A stretch of DNA of 64,000 bases from Lethocerus indicus (lineage: Eukaryota; Arthropoda; Insecta; Hemiptera; Belostomatidae). The notes under the pieces were generated by a model. That model saw only the letters and a program-made list of their open reading frames with translations, had not been told where the DNA came from and searched no databases. The stretch covers positions 11,329,637 through 11,393,636 of the forward strand of contig JACDQD010000010.1 in assembly GCA_019843655.1 (NCBI GenBank), in the 5' to 3' direction. Shown here in pieces: positions 26,940 to 38,179 of the stretch; the stretch's first letter is position 1, and every line of letters starts with the position of its first letter. The position numbers and the translations under genes were made by a program.

Positions 26940-27440
26940 GATTGGACCCGGCTCGTAACAATTTCCAAACCCGAATTGGAACTGTTCTTCGATGGCGTCG
27001 CGATTAAACTCAATTGGGGCGGTACCGAAAATTTAAATTTCAAAACCGCCGCCGCCGGATTGGGAGGCGTGGCGGCCGTCGCGACAGATGGCCGACAGCT
27101 GCGCGCGATCCCCGTGTCATAACATGGACATTTCGTACGCGAAATTGGACCGCGCGTTACGGGACTTTTTTTCACTCGGGCCGCCATAACCCGAAGACGG
27201 GACACGTGTTATTACGTGGCCGTCGTTTCAGGCACGAGAAGAATGACGCGTATAATTTTATTCATGACCGGGAGATTTCCATGCGGAAGTCGAGCCCGCC
27301 GAACGGTCGTTGGACTTAAACGCTCTTTAACCGCGCCGGGGGCTTGATAACTTGATTTTCTTGTTTTCGCCCGTTTACTCGTTCGGTGGTCCGCGGATAT
27401 TTTGCGAAAGCGTCATTCGTGAGTCCGTCCAATGGAAAAA
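26940..27440. promoter_or_regulatory. CpG-rich intronic island
   Basis: The block is very rich in CG (GCCGCCGCCGCCGG near 27046, CGGCCGTCGCGACAG near 27074, multiple TACG/CGCG) and is open in several frames on both strands, with no domain and no consistent splice sites. It ends 280 bp before the palindromic element at 27.8 kb. It could be an intronic promoter or a regulatory island; I cannot distinguish these. Confidence 0.22.
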
Positions 27441-27782
27441 CTGAATGTGAATAATTGGACTGGAATATATCGAATACAGTAACCCATACCTTTGTATACA
27501 ATGAAAAGCGAAACCTGACAATATTCTTGAAAATAACTTGAGATCACATTGTACAAAAAAAATTACTTTTACGAGGGAGGATTTGATAGTTAAATGAAAT
27601 TGCTATTCATACAACAGTTAAATAAAATAGTTAAAAAATAACCATGAATGTGTTTTTAACATTTCTTAAAATTAGAATTGTTATACTGAAAAAATTAATA
27701 CTCTAATCATTAATGTCTTAATGAACTTATGGCATCCTGTTATCACCCAGGGCTTTATTGTATATTGGTAGAGATTTATTTT

Positions 27783-27961
27783 CGTATATTTCGTGTGTTT
27801 CTGTCTCCTCTCGCTGGTTTAGTCTTTTGCTAGACCGGTTTCGGCTGCTAGCCATCTTCAGTAGCGGTGTTAGTCACTTTTGGCACTTCAACACCGCTAC
27901 TGAATATGGTGAGCAGCGAGACCAAACCAGCGAGAGGAGACAGAAACACACGAAATATACG
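27783..27961. mobile_element. Palindromic MITE-like element, copy B, with perfect 38-bp terminal arms
   Basis: The arm at 27783-27820 (starting cgtatatttcgtgtgtttct) is the exact reverse complement of 27924-27961. Inner sequences continue the palindrome imperfectly (CTTCAGTAGCGGTGTT at about 27856-27871 against AACACCGCTACTGAA at about 27890-27904), leaving a loop of about 18 bases, so the whole 179-bp unit could fold into one hairpin. After the right arm, a tail with GCAGACCACAAA is shared with copy A, so the true element end may be further right. There is no coding capacity. Confidence 0.75.
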
Positions 27962-30900
27962 GTATTCAAACATTCGCAGACCACAAAGCAGGTATGTTAA
28001 ACTATACTTCTTTTCATTTTTTTGAACCAAAAGCTATGCATGTTTTACCCTATTAAGGAGTACATCGAATCAACAACAAGATTCAACTAAGATCCAACAA
28101 ACAAACTATTAATTATGGACCACTGCCTGATCGAGATACACGGTAGAAAAATGCCCTCTTTTATGTTGCCTAAAGGCCGAAGGTGATTCAGCGGTTGGTA
28201 GGCGTCGTCGTTCGTTAAAATGAAAAGAGAACTTTTCGCAAAGGAGACCAAGTGGGTAACGCACGACCATTAACGTATCAAGAGGCAGGGAGCCCTATTG
28301 TTCCCGCTAATGGGGACGCCCCCCACATACACACACTCCTCAACACAACTGAAGATCCTACCGACGAACAGTAGATTCCGTGGGCATTAGCCCAGGCTTC
28401 CAGCCGTGAAGGCGACATCCTTTACAGCAGCCAGAGTTCTTACAATTTGATTCGACAACATAAATACAAAGTGATTCAAAAGAGACGGGAAATATTCGAT
28501 CCCCGTGGGTTGCAATTAGCTAGATCTCGAGTGTCACAAAAACGAGGTAAGGATATTAATATGTGCATTACAAAGTAATTAAATATCAAACCCTGAGAAA
28601 ACCAATAGCGACGTCTCAGTCACGTTTCTGGTAGAAAAGAGCAACCTTTATTTTCTGGATCAATATACGAAATTTATTAGTTTGGCCAAAATTTCACTGC
28701 CTGAAGTTTTATGCCTCATACGGTCATAACTAAATTGTCCATTTTTATTGAACAAATCAATTAACTATTTCCTTCTAGAAAACTTAAAAGAGCGTTAAGA
28801 GTGAAATACCCTGCTTCGACAGCTATCTGTTTCAGCTATACCGATCAAATCTTCATTCATACGTACATATATAGGGAACTTCGTGTTTCGCGTAGTAACT
28901 TTAAAATTTATTGTGATAAAACGCATAATTCATTCGTTGTAATAAACTAAGCAATAAAATTCCAAAAAAATAGTACTCGGAAGTACATTAACAATAAATG
29001 GTTCCAGAGTTAGTCCAGCAAACTGGCAAAGATCATAAAACCGACTCTTTAAAACCTGAAAAAGAGCGAAACCTTTTGTCCGGTGTCGAACGAAAGCCCT
29101 TAAAAAGGAAGAAATTGTGGAACAGAGACCTGACGATTTTCTTGACAATTTCTGTAGAACAGGCGCCAACGTAGGGCGGGCAATTCCAGCCAGAAAGTGT
29201 CGATACCACTTTAAAATATAAGAACGCCGTGTCGAATAAAAAAGCTCAATTTACGACCGGCGGGGCACCGCGAGCACGCTCTCAAAGCGGGCGGATATTT
29301 TTAGGCGCTCGCGAGACGCATATTGCACACATATGATCTTTTCTTTATCCGAGTTGAACAACTGTTTCATCCTCTAATCATGGGTGGGTGAGAAATCAAA
29401 TTATATTAAGTGTAACTTAAGTTATATCGAGTTAAATTAAATTAGAAATGCAGTACGATTCTAGATATCAGTAATTCAAATCTTGAAAATCGATAACTGA
29501 GCAGACACGTATATTAATTTTGAAACACACCTATTGGTATAGCACTTCATCAACGTATATATATCTTTTTCCTCAAGAATATATAGCAATAATGACACAA
29601 TTTCTAAACACAAAACTGAATATTATTTCACCTAGTTTGAATTCCACAAATCAATTTCGATGATACTGAAAAATATTCAACAATAATTAGAAGAGAGTAG
29701 TTTAAATAATTTAAACCGAAACGCATTATTTATCCTCCCAGAATCTGGATATTCTAGCTGGTATTCCTCGCCTAGTATTGCTAACGGACTGAAACTAATT
29801 AAACGAAAATTTTCGACAATTTATTAACACTGTCTATAAAATTATATTATTATTATGCCTAATAATATGAGTGATATGACTAGCATTACTACATACGGTC
29901 AGCCCATACCGTCCGTTCCAATCGTTAAAACGAAACCGCAGGCCCGAAACGACCGTAAAGATGTAATCTGCCTGTATCACGCTCGCCCATTATTACAGTG
30001 AATTCTGAGTAAACACCAACTCGCTGCGTATAACCAAACGTTGCGGAATGAGCCGCACGACATTCTCAAAACGTATCATTCCCACCGTCAATTGGAAATG
30101 GCGACAGTACGAATGGCACGAAGGGCAACCTCTCCCCCCGCCACCACTTATGTGTTTTTATGAAAAAAAGCACCAACCTGTCGACAACATACAAAGCAAC
30201 AATACGGAGCAATACAAAGCCACATTCAGAATATTCTGACTCCCAAGGAAATTGCCGGTCGTGTTTTGACTAGGTCCGACTCATATTCGACAGTAACATA
30301 TATCGCTCAACATTCTCACGTCTACGGAAATTGCAATAAAATAAATTTAAAATAGGAAACACATCGTGCAAAGTTGAACATCAATAACAACCGCCAGTTA
30401 TTATCAACACGATACCAGTAGGAGGAAAAATAACATAAAAACTGTCTAGATTAGAGATAAACGAAGACAGAGATATGACGGTCATCATCAGCGAGGGGAT
30501 ACATACTACTGGTGACGATATTTCCCGGTTGTAAAAAAATTGTAAATTACGTTCACAATATACAAATTTTCTTTTGTTTTTGTTTCTTTTTTATTGGTGC
30601 TTGCGTTTAAAAATTATCGATCGTTTGGCTACTGATGAAGCAATCGTATGAGGACAGTCACTGGTCCTTGTCGTGGGAATAACATCACTATCGAAAATAT
30701 GGTACATTACTGCACTGGCTAACAGGATGCTGAGTAATGATGGCTAAGTAACAGTGCAGTGGTAGCCGATAGAGCCCGGGAATAATTAGGCAAGGGGAGT
30801 CGGCGGATCGTAAGAGTGATGATATTCCAATCCCAAGCAATTTCCTTAAATTAACTATAATTTATACTCCTTAGACTCAGTGCAGGAGTATATTTAAGAT

Positions 30901-31779
30901 CAGGGACATATTAAGGGACAGACAGCCGGTGGAAAAGTCGACGCTCAACTTTTAGCTGCCCACTTTCGTGCGGGCACTAATTCAAAAAAACCGATCCCGG
31001 GGTACTTCTTTTCTTTCCTTTTTTCCATTTTTTTATTTTATATTCCGGCAACCGCTCATGTATTGAATTATTAATAAACACCGTCTTGACTATTTATGAA
31101 GACAAATTTCTTATGTTAAAGCCCGGGGAGCTGCGTCCCCGGCCGTATAGGACTCCCAACAAGTGGGGGGTGGGGTGGGGGACCCACACGTTTGGCCTTT
31201 GGCTAAACGCCTTTTTTCGAGCGTGCCACCGGAATATTATTATAATATACCGTACGCCCAATATGCTAATCGTGCTTCCCCTCCCCCGCCGAAGAGAAAG
31301 TGAACCGTAAAGTTCGGGACCGAACCGGGTGGCTGTTGTTGGCTACCGATTTGACCGAGCGGTGTCCGCGCCCGAATAAAATCATTAACAACAGTCCGGA
31401 ACAAAAACAAAATGCCCGAGAGAATTATGCAATAATAAGGCAACGATAAAGAGCTCTATTCTCGCGAAAATATACAGAAACAGTACAGGCAAAAACGGTA
31501 CAACACAATATGAGCATTTCGAATAATTCGTTCGTTGAAAAAGTTCGATTAGTACCTGTTTTATACTTTGAATTTGAATTTGAAATCTGTACCAATACAA
31601 AGATTAAAAGCAACCGCCCACATCGAAATGCCTGAATGCGCTTCTGGTCATATAAAATTACTCCGTATTCTCCGTGAATTCAACTAAAATTAGGTAGCTG
31701 CTAGAATATAATAATTAATTACTGATTATACGAAGCTCCCCACACCATCCCTCTATTATACAGTAATCCGGTATTAATT

Positions 31780-32240
31780 CGGGGGAGAGATAAGATGGGC
31801 AGTCAGGACCAACAAAAGGAATCCAAACTAGAGGGTATAGTGGGGCGGGGGTTTACAGGGAGTGTCCAGCGAGGCTGGAGGACAAGCGCCCCGCGGCCCG
31901 ATAACGACATCGTAGGATGGTGAAGGGGGAGGATAATGGAAATTTGAGTGGCACACGAGGCAGGGCAGAGGCAACGGGGAACGTCGACGGAGGGGGGGGG
32001 GGGGCGATATGTAAATAGGCCCAGTGATGGATTATCGGATCCGGGGGCCCCGTGGACCGGCAGATAGCGCCGCCCCCGGACAATTTGTGGCCTCCCGGAG
32101 GGCCCCCCCCTCCCCATACCTCTCATCCCGACCTTCAACCCGCTCTCTAAGACAAAACGAGGCACACCCCCGACTGTCTTTTCTTATATCTGTCTTCGTG
32201 CCGGACGGCCGCTGGGTACTCCCGCTGTTTCGGAAGGCAC
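31780..32240. promoter_or_regulatory. GC-rich intronic island with a 13-base G run
   Basis: The G run at 31992-32004 sits beside CGTCGACGG. The block is purine-rich on its left half and GC-rich on its right half. Frames are open on both strands but share no domain or splice signal. Confidence 0.2.
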
Positions 32241-34305
32241 GGCCTGCATTCCTCATACAACAACCGAATTCCATTACTATATTAAAGCCGTGATATTTCT
32301 CGATAACAAAACTAACAGACTCCAAACACATGTTTCCTTCGTTTTACATATATACCTATACAAAATTGTAATCACAGGAGTCATCTTTCGACAGGCTAAC
32401 TGGAACCTACAGCATATCTGCTCAAACATGTATATACGTCCCTCTCAATTCTGATTTATCCCGTTAGAACTGATACTACATTAGCAAATATGCAGAGAAT
32501 ATAACATAGGACCGAACAATGCAAACAGAAATAGGAATGATACACCACTTAATACCCTACATAATTATGTTGCCCGGACTATTGAGCGTTTAAATTAGTG
32601 TTACTGATAATAGCGTAGTTTATCAGCAGCCGACACAGGTCAGTAAATCACTCTATCAACGCAGTACTAAAACAGGGGATAAGAGATTTTCGGAACCCTC
32701 TCCGACCTCGGAACGTATATAAATGAATGGTATTAAAATAAAAAAACTTTTTCTTATGCCTTTTCTTCTTCGCAGACTAAATAATTCCGCATCAGGATCG
32801 GTATTATCGAATTTAGAACAGTCGGACTCGTTCGAGTTCTTTCGCCGGCGTCTGCGACCACCCCAATTTCGATAAACGGACGTCCTCCCCGCCATCCGTT
32901 GTCATTCCTATATATATGTTTAATTACTACGGATTGGAAAACATTTCTTCGCTTTAAAAACCCCCGACAGACCAAGAGAAATGATAGATGGCCCTGAGTC
33001 CGTTTATAGTCAGAACCAGTTGGCCAGGAATTCTGAACGGAAAAATAAAACCTCGGCCTTTTTCCGAGGGTTTATTACCACCATTCTCGGGCCTTACTCT
33101 CGGCGGCCAGTTGTTACAGATTGGTTCGTTCGGATATTATAAAGAAAATGATTTCGAGGGGACAAATTGTTTCCTTCAATTTGTAATATACCGCAATCGG
33201 GCGATAACACAACGTTACAGTCCCGCCACGTTCACTGAACGAAGCAAACGTTATTTTGGGCCCCTATCGACGAGGAAATCAGAACCTTCCGCTCTAAAAA
33301 TCTCCCCGATACCGGTTTACTTTATCAGTTACTGGAATTCCCGAGAGACATTTGTAACTAATGAATAAACTAAAATAGTGCGTCATAGCAAAAGCTTAAA
33401 AACGGCGGCATATCGCTAGCCGTTCAGTGAACTCCACAGTGTTGTTCCAAAATAAAGGCAAACGTTTGCAAAAGTCCCGATTAACGAAGGCTAACTTCTC
33501 AAAATATTATCTTAAGGAGGTAAAATATTATCGCTGGAGGGATGAAAAATTGAAATCACATTTTTTACCGTCCGCATTCTAAATCATAACTGACAATAAG
33601 CGACCGCCCATAAAGTACCCGGGCCACTAGCACTTGTCGCAATCCGTTATCGAGCTCTTCGGCCGGCTTTGTATGAAAAAATAAATAGATAAAAAAAAAA
33701 TATCGTCGAAACCGTAAATTGGCCGAGCATCAACGGGGACTGACGTTCGTTCGGGGGGGATTTGGTCGAGCGGGCGGGTTTCTGAACGGCGCGCACGCCT
33801 GTTCGCCGCTATGATATATGACCGGACCATTAGAGCGTCAACACTCGGACTTAGAGAGGGAGCAGGGGGTCCCGACTTTGCGCTAATCCGTTATTAATTC
33901 AAGTTACATTTCAAGCGTGGGATTACATTAGTATACGGGCACCGGTCCCGGCCTCCTTCCAGGAATGAATTTCAGCGCTGGCCCCTCACCACCGGGCTGT
34001 ATTTTAAAACGCAGAAGGGTCAAACGGCCCAATCCAATGGGCCAAAACCGAATGGGATAAATTAGAGGGACAAAGTAGAAACTCTTCTTAGATCAATGCG
34101 CGCGCTATAAATCTCTTCAAATTTGCGCGGGCAAACAACATTAATCCGAATGAAAAATGAGTTGGCTCTATACCTATACACTATGTTTAAACTGACAATA
34201 TATAACATCATACTATTGTACTGTTTTCGCGACAATGAAATATTAAAAAATCAGATAAACATGCGTAGACGTGCGAAGATGCCTTTCACTAATCAGCTAT
34301 CACAA

Positions 34306-34346
34306 TACTACTGAAGACGGCGAGAAGACAAAACCGATCTGGCAGA
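34306..34346. repeat. Fragment of the palindromic element family
   Basis: The stretch TACTACTGAAGACGGCGAG followed by AAACCGATCTGGCA matches the inner module of the elements at 21.2 and 27.8 kb (TACTGAAGATxG.GAG...AACCGGTCTAGCA) with a few substitutions. No terminal arms are present, so it is a decayed or partial copy. Confidence 0.5.
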
Positions 34347-36004
34347 ACACCCATAATGGGGAAACGTCAATTAAAAAAAATAAACTGTTATGAGAAGTGC
34401 CATCAGTAAGCCTACTGAAGACTGGATTGAGCCAGGTTTTAACTTAATTGTCAAGTTTTGTATCCCACACGTCGTCGTGGTTACGTTCCGCCTTTCGACA
34501 CGTTTCGGGTGCCCGCCGTGTGTGAAATTCGCGTTCGAGAATATTCCGCCGTGAACGAGTTCCAAGTCCGGCGAAAGCCGGCCAAATTGGTTTTGGCAGG
34601 AAACTGTTGCACGCAATTAGTAGGATTCTAATTGCGCGGTCGGGAAAACACCGGCGTATTTGTCACGGCCCAAACGAGCCCGTTTATAAATAAGCCCCCG
34701 GGAGAACCCAGAGTGAAACGGGGACCGATAAATAATGAACCGGGAGCGGACACGGCGCCAATAATTCTTGGGACTATTAATTTGCAATAATTCTGGTTTC
34801 AGGAATCCGCTAATAAGGACAGCCTACCCGCAGCTCGGGGAGATCCAGTTTCAGAATCGGGAAACTAAAAATATTATCGAGGGCGAACTATACTTTATAA
34901 CGATCGCGGTAGCAATTTATTCGATACTCTGGCAGCCTGTGTCAACGCCAAGTGATTCAACAAAATATTCTGAAAAAATAGTAGGCATTACTCGCAAATT
35001 GTTTGCGATAATAAATAGTTTGCATATTTCGAAATTACATTTCATGCCCTTGTATACGAATTATTCGTATTATAAATGCTAAGAATATATCCGGAAACCG
35101 GTTTGTCAATGTTTTATTACCAGGTGCAATTGGCGTGACGCAAAATTGCCGGATATTTACGGAGCTACTAAGATTAGATTAATCTGTGTCACGATAAAAT
35201 GTCTATTTTCAACCATAAAATCCACGTGTACAATTACCAAGGAGCAAATCTGTGCGCGTATCTCTGTAGAGATACAGAAGGAAGCTGATACTACAGCATT
35301 CAGGAATTGTACGTTGACGATTCGATTCCAGTTCGTGGCGAACACTTCATATCCAATAGATACAGAGTTATAAAAGGTTAAGACAAATAATTTTAGCGCT
35401 ACTAATTGAATTAAAATATTATCTACAAAACTAATCTTTCTCAGGAGTTGGGTTGTGGCAATCGTCCGGATTATAGTTAGCAGACCATTTCCTAGAAAGA
35501 TGGAATGAGAGATTAATTTGGAGGAAACTCAAGATATTCAATTTAACGACGCATTCTCGGAACTACTGAAGTGATTAGTTAAACAACGCTGGTGTCTAGG
35601 GACGCTAGGCCGCTTCAAATGCTAGCGCGGATAGTAAGACAACAGGAAGCTATCAATATTTCAGATCGGTCGCCGAATCGAAACATCATTTCTTCCCCGT
35701 TTTTTTCTCCTTTTTATTTTTCCATCGCCGCCGTTTCACTGGAACTAATAACATCGAAGAAAAATGCCCGGGCGCATTCCGCAAGTCAGTCTGACGTCTT
35801 CATTTTGATGAAATGCTCAGAACGCAGCGCGCGGTGAATATTAAGTAACGGCCAACCAGTCGGTTTTTACCCACCTTTTTATTTATTGTGCCCTCTTTTT
35901 CATCATCCCGACTCTTTTAATAACCGAGTGCTCTCAGAGTGTAGCCGGGGACTATGTAAGAAAACACACGTCTCAAGGGAAACGGAGAACGGGGGGTCGA
36001 TTGA

Positions 36005-36180
36005 TGATATATTGACAGATAATTAAATCCCTAATTGAATTCGCTGATTGAAAATTTATTCCGGACGTCAAACTGCAATTCCATTTTGAGTAGGGTGAAA
36101 TGAAAAAAAAGTGTAGCGTGAATTTAATTATTAATTACCCACTGCTTGATTGAATAGTAAGTTTAATTGATGCGCAAGTA
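36005..36180. promoter_or_regulatory. TALE plus homeodomain site cluster in intron 4
   Basis: TGACAG (36013-36018, Meis/Homothorax type) lies one base from TAATTA (36020-36025), followed by CTAATTGAA, CTGATTGAA, TTTAATTATTAATTACC, CTTGATTGAA and TTTAATTGATG within 170 bp. The arrangement resembles composite Hox/TALE sites. There is no coding potential. Confidence 0.3.
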
Positions 36181-36589
36181 ACTAGATACTCGAGGTATTT
36201 CTTAAATGTTATCAAATACGAATTTGCGGTTGCAGAGTCTGAATTATGCAAGGTGCGTAAAATCATCCTCCCAGAAAATTATATTTTAATAAATTAAAAG
36301 CGCTCGCAGAGAAAATCGAAGGTATGTGGGAACTACAATCCCTATCTTCAGTAACCCTGTGAGTGGTATACAACCGAAGACGATATTGTTGTAACTAACG
36401 GAACGGAGATAACGCAACCTTAAATTATCAAAAAACTACTGCGTATTTTAGTACTTATATTCCGATTCCGTCTTTCTGGAAGAAAACTCTTCGAAAACAG
36501 AAGATCAACCACTGATTTCACAATCAATCGGTTCTTCCGAGTCACAATAACTTCCAGAGCGGAACTCCAGAACCCTCCATTAGCGTAAA

Positions 36590-36860
36590 CTGTGATGGTT
36601 GGGAGGGAGTTCCAATCTGATCGGTCAGGTCGTGCCTTCCTTCCACCTTAAGGTGGCATTAAATTGATTGAGGCGTAATGGGCTCTGGGCGCAGGTGAAA
36701 CTGCGAAAGGGCAAAAAAGCGGCCCCCCCTCCATCCGATACCTGATCAATCGACAGCTGTGACCCACCGAGCAATAGCAATTAACGCGTCCGTGGACTCC
36801 ACCGCGCGCTGTTTAGGGCCCGATTATCGACGGGAGTTAGAGAAAAAATATTTCGGGACA
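36590..36860. promoter_or_regulatory. GC-rich intronic block with TGATCAAT and ACAGCTGT
   Basis: TGATCAAT (36743-36750, Pbx/Extradenticle type) is followed two bases later by the palindrome ACAGCTGT (36753-36760), which fits both an E-box and the ACAnnTGT sequence reported for Iroquois proteins. The block also has AAATTGATTGAGGCGTAATG near 36661. It is surrounded by AT-rich sequence, and function is inferred only from motif content. Confidence 0.28.
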
Positions 36861-38059
36861 AAAGCTTCCTTTTCCGCCTCTTTCTATGTGCAGATATTAT
36901 TTTTATATAGGTACTTATCGGTAAATAAATGTCCGGACTTCTAGTGTTGCGAAATTGGACAGAGAAATTAACAAAGTCGTTCAAAAGGTGTGGCACAAAT
37001 GCCACCAACTATGGATGTTCAATGTGGAGAGATAAAAACGTTTGAAAAAATTAAATTCTAGGATACCGGTTTTACGATTTACTCAAGGCATTTCGCCACC
37101 TTGGTAGCACTATCACCGTCACTAGCATTAGGCCCAAACCAATCTACCACGGAACAAAATCAAGAGAAGAATCACGCAAGAATGATAAAACTCTACAAAA
37201 TATCTTTAAAAAATACTAGTTAGTCCCTATATTTTGATAATTTGAAAACTGTAAATAAAACCAGAGTTTAAAAGGTTGGCATTCATTCAACTGAATGAAT
37301 TTCGGCCATTCAGTCAAATCAGGCCTAACACCGTTATTATGGCTCGTCAAAAAACAAATTGATATTTCAAACATTTTGCCCTCCCGTCCAACCTCGTTAT
37401 ATACTCGTCAGACCCGTTTAAAATTGCAAAGGCAACGTTCCCAAACGTAACTTCAATGCTAGCGTCAGCCTATTTGCCTGATAATATTATTAAGATTTAC
37501 GGGAATTCATTTGGAGAAGAATAGGTAACAAAAATAATACGTCAACCTGCTATGAAAAAGAAATCTACGAAGTATATATCTCAGGCAGTTTTAAATATAT
37601 TATCTTTCTTGATTGGTTCTTAAAAGCCGTTCTTTATTCATTTTTAAAAACTTATTAACTATTTAACTGTTAACTATTTATTATCGGATAAGTCACATAA
37701 ATTTGCGGATGTCAACACTTAAGTTCTTATTAAAAATATACAAACACATTCGTATTATGTATTATGTCATGTTAGTAAAAAAAAAGAAAAAATATATCGG
37801 GCATTCCAGACGAACTATCAAAACACATTGTTAAGATTGATGTGTGTGAGGTGAATACGAGAACGAAATGCAGGTATTAGTAAATCGCCAAGAAGAAGAG
37901 TTTGGTCAGAAAAAATGTAATAACTCATAAGAGGGGCAATTAGTAGTCGTGGACTGTTAGGTGTTAGACGGAAATCGTAAATCTGATGCGAAAATATCGA
38001 AGAAAGAATGATAAAACATGCTCCGTTTTCCAACACCAGAAAAATTCTTGTTTTTCTAC

Positions 38060-38179
38060 CTTCTCGATGCGCTTCTTGACCATTTGGACTTTGTTGTGCT
38101 GATTGCTCTCGAGTGCCAGTTTGTTAAATTTCTGAGTGCACTCTTTGACGCTGATTTTGCTGTCTTCGACCAACGCTTC
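38060..38179 (-). CDS. Sowah: Sowah exon 4: basic helical segment (SVKECTQKFNKLA)
   Basis: This 40-codon exon (residues 206-245) begins after the acceptor ttctgtgtttag with EALVEDSKISVKECTQKFNK and ends ...VQMVKKRIEK at AAG|gtagaa. Both ends are in phase 0, consistent with exons 3 and 5. The VKE-TQKFN-LA pattern resembles the conserved segment between the linker and the ankyrin repeats in Sowah proteins. It looks helical and is strongly basic at its end. The donor gtagaa is weaker than the others. If it is not used, the frame reads on into hydrophobic, non-family sequence (EFFWCWKTEH...) and then stops. The following intron would be 28.6 kb unless exons that I missed lie inside it. Confidence 0.8.

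Larger units (their letters stand above)
9448..38059 (-). other. Sowah intron 4, about 28.6 kb, rich in GC islands
   Basis: Exons 4 and 5 are both phase 0 at this junction, so the whole stretch can be one intron. AT-rich sequence alternates with GC-rich islands at roughly 10490-10880, 11580-12130, 14440-14930, 18160-18480, 18960-19290, 21740-22110, 22620-22990, 23510-23850, 24360-24640, 26080-26480, 26940-27440, 30900-31420, 31780-32240, 33590-34060, 34440-34760 and 36590-36860. Several islands are open in three or more frames on both strands, as expected from low stop-codon density and not from coding. Two palindromic repeats lie at 21.2 and 27.8 kb. Intron size and island structure fit a long-range regulatory region (inference). 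A missed small symmetric exon remains possible. Confidence 0.6.

Noticed and set aside
28930..29169. Minus frame (SFLRAFVRHRTKGFALF...) and opposite plus frame (KKEEIVEQRPDDFLDNF), possibly a retroelement relic
   Set aside because: Both strands look peptide-like, no reverse transcriptase, gag or terminal repeat motif is visible, and the plus frame has an upstream stop. Not enough to call.
32988..33368. 126-codon plus-strand frame starting at ATG in intron 4
   Set aside because: No recognisable domain. One frame of this size is expected by chance in a GC-richer patch of this length.
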